A stretch of DNA of 64,000 bases from NCBI GenBank assembly GCA_015061245.1, contig SUWY01000011.1:1-64000 (forward strand), given 5' to 3'. A program made the position numbers and the translations under genes. Positions 8,659 through 14,370 of this stretch are shown one piece after another. The stretch is from Bacteroidales bacterium. GTDB lineage: Bacteria > Bacteroidota > Bacteroidia > Bacteroidales > Marinifilaceae. How positions within the stretch are numbered: position 1 is the first letter of the stretch; the number at the start of each line of letters is the position of its first letter. The notes below the pieces were generated by a model that had not been told where the DNA came from, did not search any database, and saw only the letters and a program-made list of their open reading frames with translations.

Positions 8659-10282
8659 ATTTCATTATTCCCCCATCAAAATATTGAGTTTCACGACCAT
8701 CATCCACTCCAACCTCTTGCAGGATAAGCTGATTCAACATATTGTTGTATGAATTAACCAACTCCTGGTTATTACCTTGTGGCCACGCTAAATTTTCAGT
8801 CTCGTCCGAACCATATCTGTACAACTCAACGTCGTTCATTCTATATAAACTCTCAATGTCGGTTGGGGTATTGAAATGGAGTGGCGAAAAGTAACGGGCA
8901 AACTTATAATTTTCGGTAATAATTCCACGCAAATAGCCTCGTTTCTCCAAGTCCACTCTAATATCCATCTTAGATTCATTCACAGGCCGTGCTATCATTT
9001 CTCTATCCATCATAGAGATCATATCATAAACAAAGAGTGCTCCCTGACCATTACGAACATCGGCAGCAGGGTTCTCCACCGCCGGCATAAGACTATATCC
9101 TTTAATTCCCTCTTTGATTCTATTCATCTCTGCATCATTATCGGTTGCAATATCCACAAATGTCGGAGCAATATCCAAATGCGATGTTATATGTTGGCAC
9201 GACGCTCCTCCGGCAATCTCCGGATGGTATACTACCAAAGGAACATGTATATTATTCTCGTAAATATTACCTGCCTTCCCCTTAAGTCCGTGTGCTCCTA
9301 ATAACTCGCCGTGGTCTGAAGTATATACTATAATTGTATTCTTCATTAAATCGCAACTCTCAATCTTATCAAGCAATATCTTCATTTGGTTATCACAATC
9401 CTGAATACAGTTGAAATAGTAGTCCTGGAATGTTTTCCACATTGCCTGACTATTGGGAGTAGGACCGGTTGCCCCCTCCCATGCGTCACGATACTCTCCA
9501 TGAACTGCCGGACGTCCGGCTTTATCAAGAGGCTCATCCCATGTATCAGATATAGCAACCGGATAACTCTTCTTATAAACAGGATCATCGGGAGCGACAG
9601 TTGCCTGACCAAACGCTCCTCCCTCAGCCTCATTGTAGTACATTATATCGTGAGGATTTATAAAATTCACTGCAAGAAAAAAGGATTTTCCACTCTTATT
9701 TAACTCTTTACCCTTGGTGTCCAACCATGCACAAGCGTTTTCTACAATTTGTTTATCGTGATTAAAACCCTCTAAAGGAGAACCATACATATCACCTTCA
9801 GTCCAATCTGAAAAGCCATACTCCTCCAGGGATACATCTCCTTCAGATATATGCCACTTTCCCTTATAAGCTGTGTAGTAACCTGCTTGTCGTAGCATAT
9901 CGCCCACAGTCTTTAAATCCTTGCTCATATTGGGTTGACAGGTTAAATTTGTATTATCCATCATGTGGGTTTCTGTAACATGTCGTCCAGTGTAGATTAC
10001 AGAGCGAGAGGAGGTTGAAACATTTGAACAGGCATAATGTTTCTCGAATGTCGTTCCAATCTTTCTTAAACGCTCACGTGCCTCATAATTACTACCTTCA
10101 GGATAACTCTCCATATATATCTCCTGATCAGTGGTAATGAATATAATGTTATATTTACCATCGGCATTAGTCTCTGGGTTTACAAGGGGCTTCGAATTAT
10201 CTGACGTGCACCCCGGAAGCAATACAGAAAAGGGCATCAATATTGAGGCCACCTTTAAATGTTTCTCTCTTTTTGTCTTCAT
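8645..10282 (-). CDS. Serine-type sulfatase, predicted lipoprotein
   Basis: Start set at 10282 because a -7 box at 10309-10316 places transcription after the in-frame ATG at 10321. From there it is 545 residues: a lipobox (VLLPGC) for lipid attachment, then the sulfatase fold. The metal-binding TTDQE strand, the active-site stretch STSSRSVIYTGR and the later YTSDHGELLGAHGLKGK are present. The position that is Cys in most sulfatases is Ser, so formylglycine must come from Ser, which anSME can do. It probably removes sulfate from host or algal glycans at the cell surface; the substrate cannot be told. The first gene of the unit with the maturase and dus. Confidence 0.9.
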   Translation of the reverse strand: MKTKREKHLKVASILMPFSVLLPGCTSDNSKPLVNPETNADGKYNIIFITTDQEIYMESYPEGSNYEARERLRKIGTTFEKHYACSNVSTSSRSVIYTGRHVTETHMMDNTNLTCQPNMSKDLKTVGDMLRQAGYYTAYKGKWHISEGDVSLEEYGFSDWTEGDMYGSPLEGFNHDKQIVENACAWLDTKGKELNKSGKSFFLAVNFINPHDIMYYNEAEGGAFGQATVAPDDPVYKKSYPVAISDTWDEPLDKAGRPAVHGEYRDAWEGATGPTPNSQAMWKTFQDYYFNCIQDCDNQMKILLDKIESCDLMKNTIIVYTSDHGELLGAHGLKGKAGNIYENNIHVPLVVYHPEIAGGASCQHITSHLDIAPTFVDIATDNDAEMNRIKEGIKGYSLMPAVENPAADVRNGQGALFVYDMISMMDREMIARPVNESKMDIRVDLEKRGYLRGIITENYKFARYFSPLHFNTPTDIESLYRMNDVELYRYGSDETENLAWPQGNNQELVNSYNNMLNQLILQEVGVDDGRETQYFDGGIMKYARE

Positions 10283-10308
10283 ATCTGTATCAAAATAGTT
10301 AGTTATGG

Positions 10309-10316
10309 CAAATTTA
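10309..10316 (-). promoter_or_regulatory. -7 box for the sulfatase operon
   Basis: The minus strand reads TAAATTTG, matching TAnnTTTG. Initiation near 10302 gives a ~20-base leader to the ATG at 10282. Confidence 0.55.
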
Positions 10317-10386
10317 ACCAAATTCTAAAAAAATCCAAAACAACGTTAATAGCAATAAATTATAGAAGAATGTTATTTAAATATTG

Positions 10387-10394
10387 TAATTTTG
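10387..10394 (+). promoter_or_regulatory. -7 box directly abutting the next start codon
   Basis: TAATTTTG matches TAnnTTTG but ends only 4 bases before the ATG at 10399. Transcription would start at or within a base or two of the ATG, which implies a leaderless message unless another promoter is used. Confidence 0.5.
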
Positions 10395-10398
10395 GGAT

Positions 10399-10968
10399 AT
10401 GAAACAGATTGCATTGTTTATAACCGTATTTTTCATCGCTACAATTTCTCTGTCGGCTCAAAACAACAATACCGGAGAGTGGCACAGAGTTGAGACCCCT
10501 ATGGGAATAACCTTTACAATGCCGGGCGAGGCCGCTCACGAGTTTTCTATTCAGGATGGAGTACCCACTCACATATACAAGAGTCGTGATTTAAACTGTA
10601 TTTTTGGTGCAGTGTGTGCAAATTTCTCAAACAAAAAAGAGATGCTTGCTCCGGAGTATCATGGCAGTTTGGTAGAGATTCTAAAATTGGGCTCAATTCC
10701 AAAAGAGGATTATGGTAAATTGGTATCAGAGAAACTTATCCAAAAAGATGCTCCATTAATTTACGAGATTAACTACACTACAGAGAGTAACAAAATTCAG
10801 TGGAGCTATATTAAAAGGTTTATAATCACTGATAGTCACATTTATCAATTTACTATTGGAGCAAAGACACGAAACACAGATCAATTAAAGTTTGAATCAA
10901 CCCTCTTTTTCGACTCCATAGAACTTATGGAGAGTAATGAAAAAGAGGCAACCGAAGTTGCCCCTTAA
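10399..10968 (+). CDS. Secreted protein of unknown function
   Basis: 189 residues with a clean signal peptide (hydrophobic residues 3-18, cleavage likely after LSA in SLSAQNNN). The mature part alternates short strands and has no motif I recognise; it contains two isolated Cys (near residues 71 and 77). The C-terminus is acidic. It stands alone between the divergent sulfatase operon and the convergent aromatic operon, whose last gene ends 8 bases away. Confidence 0.7.
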   Translation: MKQIALFITVFFIATISLSAQNNNTGEWHRVETPMGITFTMPGEAAHEFSIQDGVPTHIYKSRDLNCIFGAVCANFSNKKEMLAPEYHGSLVEILKLGSIPKEDYGKLVSEKLIQKDAPLIYEINYTTESNKIQWSYIKRFIITDSHIYQFTIGAKTRNTDQLKFESTLFFDSIELMESNEKEATEVAP

Positions 10969-10976
10969 AATCGTTT

Positions 10977-12071
10977 CTATTCGTTCATCAACTGTGTTTG
11001 ACGATCAATAGATGCCTGGTGAATTGCCTTGAATACTTTATCTACAAACTCTAAATCAAGGTTATTATCGCCTGCCTGTTTGTGAACCTTTGCAAGAATA
11101 TCATCCCAACGACCAGATTGCAAAACGGTAATATTGTTCTGCTTCTTGTAGTTTCCAATCTTCTCGGCAACTCTCATTCTTCGACTCAATAACTGTATCA
11201 AATCGGTATCCAAATCATCAATATAGCTACGCAACTCATCAAGATTTTCGTTGAATTGACTGTTGTCGGTCTTTGTTGCACGAATAACCAGCTTATCCAA
11301 CATAGCTTTCATATCGGTTGGAATGTACTGCTGCTTTGAATCACTCAATGCTACATCGGGGTTATTGTGCGACTCCACCATCAATCCGTCAAAGCCCAAA
11401 TCCATTGCTTTCTGCGCCAACTCCGGAATCAACTCACGCTTTCCGGCCATGTGGCTTGGATCAACAATAATCACCATCTCCGGGAATCTTCTGCGCAACT
11501 CTACCGGCAACTCCCATTGAGGTTGATTTCTATATTTAGACTTTCCGTATGTTGAGAATCCACGGTGAATTACTCCCAATTTCTTGATTCCCGCCAAGTT
11601 CAAACGCTCCAAAGCGCCAATCCACAAATCAACATCGGGATTCACAGGATTCTTTACCAATACAGGAATATCCACACCCTTTAATGCATCTGCCAACTCC
11701 TGCATTGCAAATGGGTTTGCAGAGGTTCTTGCTCCAATCCACAACATATCCATGCCAGCTTTCAATGCTTCGTAAACATGCTTGGTATTTGCAACCTCGG
11801 TGGTTATCTTCATTCCCAACTCCTTCTGAATTCTACGCATCCAAGGCAATCCCTCTGAACCTATGCCCTCGAAACATCCGGGACGTGTACGGGGTTTCCA
11901 TATTCCTGCTCTGAAGATATTTACACCTTGCTCTTTTAATTGTTTTGCTGTATCGAACATCTGCTCTTCGCTCTCTGCGCTACATGGTCCTGCAATCAAT
12001 GCCGGAATCTGCTCGCTGTCGAAAATTCCCCACTCCGATGCGGGAATCAAATCCAATTGAACGTTTGCCAT
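10977..12071 (-). CDS. Bifunctional DAHP synthase (type I-beta) / chorismate mutase
   Basis: 364 residues. Residues ~1-255 form the DAHP synthase barrel: AGPCSAESEEQ, RAGIWKPRTRPGCFEG, VIHRGFSTYG and VDPSHMAGKR. Residues ~262-355 are an AroQ-type helical chorismate mutase (LDTDLIQLLSRRMRVAEKIG, then KKQNN). The fused enzyme both starts the shikimate pathway and commits chorismate to prephenate, and the mutase domain usually gives prephenate or chorismate feedback in such fusions. It is the third gene of the pheA-tyrA operon but is separated from tyrA by 328 bases of repeats, so expression may be partly uncoupled. Confidence 0.93.
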   Translation of the reverse strand: MANVQLDLIPASEWGIFDSEQIPALIAGPCSAESEEQMFDTAKQLKEQGVNIFRAGIWKPRTRPGCFEGIGSEGLPWMRRIQKELGMKITTEVANTKHVYEALKAGMDMLWIGARTSANPFAMQELADALKGVDIPVLVKNPVNPDVDLWIGALERLNLAGIKKLGVIHRGFSTYGKSKYRNQPQWELPVELRRRFPEMVIIVDPSHMAGKRELIPELAQKAMDLGFDGLMVESHNNPDVALSDSKQQYIPTDMKAMLDKLVIRATKTDNSQFNENLDELRSYIDDLDTDLIQLLSRRMRVAEKIGNYKKQNNITVLQSGRWDDILAKVHKQAGDNNLDLEFVDKVFKAIHQASIDRQTQLMNE

Positions 12072-12123
12072 ATCTCTATATTTTTAAATTTTACACTCTT
12101 TACCTTTCCCTAAACAAATTCTA

Positions 12124-12321
12124 CCCCCTTCGCTCAGCGCGCTACGCCGAACCTGAATTCTACCAACCCCCAAACCCCCTTCGCTCAGCGCGCTACGCTT
12201 GCTTTCGCTAATAAGGGGGCTTTATTCGCTACGCCGAACCTGAATTCTACCAACCCCCAAACCCCCTTCGCTCAGCGCGCTACGCTTGCTTTCGCTAATA
12301 AGGGGGCTTTATTCGCTACGC
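12124..12321. repeat. 87-bp tandem repeat inside the aromatic operon
   Basis: An 87-base unit is repeated in tandem: GCTACGC boundaries recur at 12141, 12228 and 12315, and CCCCCTTCGCTCAGC recurs at 12124 (partial unit), 12175 and 12262. Each unit holds CCCCCTTCGCT and, ~35 bases on, CGCTAATAAGGGGG, so each can fold into a C-run/G-run hairpin. Composition is much richer in G+C than the flanks. It lies between tyrA and the DAHP synthase gene on the same transcript. The whole gene-free stretch 12072-12399 consists of this repeat, a short A/T-rich part and the 7-base repeat below. Confidence 0.85.
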
Positions 12322-12327
12322 TCATAA

Positions 12328-12375
12328 TTCACCTTTCACCTTTCACCCTTCACCTTTCACCTTTCCCCTTTCACC
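12328..12375. repeat. 7-base microsatellite TTTCACC
   Basis: About seven consecutive copies of TTTCACC, the first partial and two with single changes (CTTCACC, TTTCCCC). It directly follows the 87-bp repeat and ends 24 bases before the tyrA stop codon. Copy number in such arrays often varies between strains. Confidence 0.85.
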
Positions 12376-12399
12376 TAAATCACCTTCCCCCAAATCACT

Positions 12400-13242
12400 T
12401 TATCTTATAATCCTCTTAATCCTATTCGCACCCTGTATCAGCTCAGTAATTGCAGCCTCGTCCATATCATCGATTGCCTTACGGAACGCCTGAATCTTCT
12501 CGATGTAAGTGTCCATAACAGCCAATACATTATCGCGATTCTGCATGAAAATAGGAACCCACATCTCAGGACTACTCTTTGCCAAACGCGCTGTCGATGC
12601 AAATCCTCCTGCAGCCAGGTCAAATATATGACGATCATTCTTCTCTCGCTCTAATACAGTCAACGCCAAAGCATACGAAATTACGTGCGATACGTGCGAC
12701 ACATAAGCAGTGTGAACATCATGTTGAGCCGATGAGAGGTGTATCAAACGCATATTCAATGCATCGTACATCTTCTGTATTGTGGCGAGGGCACGCATAT
12801 CACTCTCCTCTGCATCGCAAATAATGCCGGCTCTTCCATCAAACAAACCGCTCATTGCTGCTCTTGGACCGGAATACTCGGTTCCCGACATTGGATGTCC
12901 CAATACGAACTGCTTTCGATTAGGGTGATACTTCACAACACTTGCTATCATACCCTTTGTTGAACAGACATCGGTTACAATCTGTTTCTCTGTTACTCTA
13001 TCCAATATTTGGGGAATAAGTTTTACAGCTCCACTTACAGGAATTGCAACAACAATAATATCGCTTTCAGCAATACACCCATCAAGCGTTGCAACCTGAT
13101 CAACAATTCCTAAATCTTTTGCAACTTGGGCATTTAGCGGATTCTGTTCTACTCCCAATATCTTATCGGCAAAGCCATTCTTCTTTAAGTCGATGGCTAT
13201 TGAACCTCCTATAAGTCCCGTTCCTATTACACCTACAACCAT
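12400..13242 (-). CDS. tyrA: Prephenate dehydrogenase
   Basis: 280 residues. The NAD-binding GVIGTGLIGGSIA opens the protein, and the catalytic-region GHPMSGTE is near residue 115. A second conserved His cluster, HTAYVSHVSHVIS, lies near residue 177. The enzyme oxidatively decarboxylates prephenate to 4-hydroxyphenylpyruvate for tyrosine. It has no mutase or ACT domain, fitting the separate DAHP synthase/mutase fusion downstream. It starts 9 bases after pheA stops, so both are read from the attenuated promoter. Confidence 0.94.
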   Translation of the reverse strand: MVVGVIGTGLIGGSIAIDLKKNGFADKILGVEQNPLNAQVAKDLGIVDQVATLDGCIAESDIIVVAIPVSGAVKLIPQILDRVTEKQIVTDVCSTKGMIASVVKYHPNRKQFVLGHPMSGTEYSGPRAAMSGLFDGRAGIICDAEESDMRALATIQKMYDALNMRLIHLSSAQHDVHTAYVSHVSHVISYALALTVLEREKNDRHIFDLAAGGFASTARLAKSSPEMWVPIFMQNRDNVLAVMDTYIEKIQAFRKAIDDMDEAAITELIQGANRIKRIIR

Positions 13243-13251
13243 AGCAACTCT

Positions 13252-14073
13252 CTATCCAAAACTTTTATACTCTCCCAACACCTCAATATCGGCAACCAAA
13301 GGTCTAACAGCATCGATAGCCTTCCTGTAACGGTCAAAATCATTAAACTTCAAATCTACATAGAAGAAGTATTGCCACTCTTTTCCAACAATCGGTAATG
13401 ATTGAATCTTGGTCAAGTTCAACTCATAGAATGAGAATATTGATAGAATGTGCGATAAACTTCCCTGTTGGTGAGGCAATGTAAAGCATAATGATGATTT
13501 ATTGATTTCGTACGAGGGCACAGACAATCTGTCATCCATAATAAGGAAACGGGTGAAGTTCTGTTTGTGAGTCTCTATACTTGGTGCTAATACATCCAAA
13601 CCAAACATCTCTGCAGCCAACACCGATGCAATTGCACCTACACTTCTATCACCACGCTCGGCAACCTCACGAGCAGCCGACGCAGTATCGGAAGCCTCAA
13701 CCAAACGGATGTGTGGGTAATCTTTAAAAAATTCACGACATTGAGCAATTGCCATGTAGTGCGAATGTACCTCTTTTAACTCCTCAATCTTTACACCGGG
13801 CATTACAAGCAGATTTTGACGGATTGGAAGAAAAACTTCGCCCTTAATTGCTTTACCATATTTATGAAGTAGCGCATAGTTTGGAAGCAACGCACCCGCT
13901 ACAGTATTTTCAATTGCCATAATCAAACCATCGGCACACCCTTTGTTTACCTGCTCAAACTCATCCTCAAAGTTGGCACATGGCAAGATTTCAACATCTT
14001 TTCCGTAGAAAATTCGTGCTGCCTCTTCGTGAAAACAGCCTTGAATACCTTGAATTGCAATTTTACTAATCAT
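13252..14073 (-). CDS. pheA: Prephenate dehydratase
   Basis: 273 residues from the ATG at 14073; a TTG three codons upstream is too close to the terminator's T-run to be preferred. The dehydratase part carries GCFHEEAA, AIENTVAGALLPN and the catalytic NFTRFLIM triad near residue 178. An ACT regulatory domain follows (residues ~195-270, with HQQGSLSHILSIFSFYELNLTKIQS), the usual site for phenylalanine feedback. It is the first structural gene after the Phe/Tyr leader and its terminator, 12 bases beyond the T-run. Confidence 0.94.
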   Translation of the reverse strand: MISKIAIQGIQGCFHEEAARIFYGKDVEILPCANFEDEFEQVNKGCADGLIMAIENTVAGALLPNYALLHKYGKAIKGEVFLPIRQNLLVMPGVKIEELKEVHSHYMAIAQCREFFKDYPHIRLVEASDTASAAREVAERGDRSVGAIASVLAAEMFGLDVLAPSIETHKQNFTRFLIMDDRLSVPSYEINKSSLCFTLPHQQGSLSHILSIFSFYELNLTKIQSLPIVGKEWQYFFYVDLKFNDFDRYRKAIDAVRPLVADIEVLGEYKSFG

Positions 14074-14084
14074 ATTTTCCAATT

Positions 14085-14108
14085 AAAAAAGCCCCGAATA
14101 ACGGGGCC
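14085..14108 (-). terminator. Attenuator terminator before pheA
   Basis: On the minus strand GCCCCG and CGGGGC pair perfectly (14107-14102 with 14096-14091) around a 5-base loop and are followed by six T (14090-14085). It lies between the Phe/Tyr leader peptide and pheA, in the position expected for a conditional terminator. Confidence 0.85.
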
Positions 14109-14161
14109 TCTATATAAATCTGATTTATTATTTTTACTCTATATTTACATATCACGACCCC
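14103..14161 (-). promoter_or_regulatory. Predicted antiterminator of the pheA operon
   Basis: On the minus strand GGGGTC (14161-14156), three bases past the leader stop codon, can pair with GGCCCC (14108-14103), the 5' half of the terminator stem. After three non-canonical positions the pairing continues with ATAT (14152-14149) against ATAT (14115-14112). A small hairpin between the arms (TAAA/TTTA around 14116-14126) would shorten the loop. Forming this structure excludes the terminator. The arm is free when a ribosome stalls in the leader and covered when it reaches the stop codon. Confidence 0.65.
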
Positions 14162-14163
14162 AT

Positions 14164-14229
14164 TTACTCTTTTCTGCTAAAAAAGTAAAAGTAAAAATAA
14201 CCGTAGCTATTAAATCGTGTTGTCTTCAT
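14164..14229 (-). CDS. Phe/Tyr-rich leader peptide of the pheA-tyrA-aroF operon
   Basis: A 21-residue ORF (MKTTRFNSYG..., then YFYFYFF at residues 11-17, ending SRKE) with 5 Phe and 4 Tyr. Such density is not expected by chance and matches the products of the operon it precedes. It starts 22 bases after a -7 box and stops 56 bases before the terminator hairpin. By analogy with pheL/trpL-type leaders, shortage of charged tRNA-Phe or tRNA-Tyr would stall the ribosome on codons 11-17 (14199-14179) and allow read-through into pheA. Confidence 0.8.
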   Translation of the reverse strand: MKTTRFNSYGYFYFYFFSRKE

Positions 14230-14250
14230 TATTTGTGCTAATTTTCGTTA

Positions 14251-14258
14251 CAAATATA
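14251..14258 (-). promoter_or_regulatory. -7 box of the pheA operon
   Basis: The minus strand reads TATATTTG, matching TAnnTTTG. Initiation near 14246 would give a transcript whose first ORF is the Phe/Tyr leader at 14229. A clear -33 element is not visible. Confidence 0.6.
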
Positions 14259-14370
14259 TACGCTATTTTTATACGTTGTTCACCTTAACCCAATTTTTTT
14301 TGATATTTTTTCATAGCTACTTTTTTTATACCTTTACATTTTGAATTTTTGAAGCACTTTTATTGAAAAT

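Noticed and set aside
12124-12375. CRISPR array
   Set aside because: Tandem units without unique spacers and no cas genes nearby.
14074-14082. TTG start for pheA three codons upstream
   Set aside because: It abuts the terminator's T-run; the ATG at 14073 is better placed.
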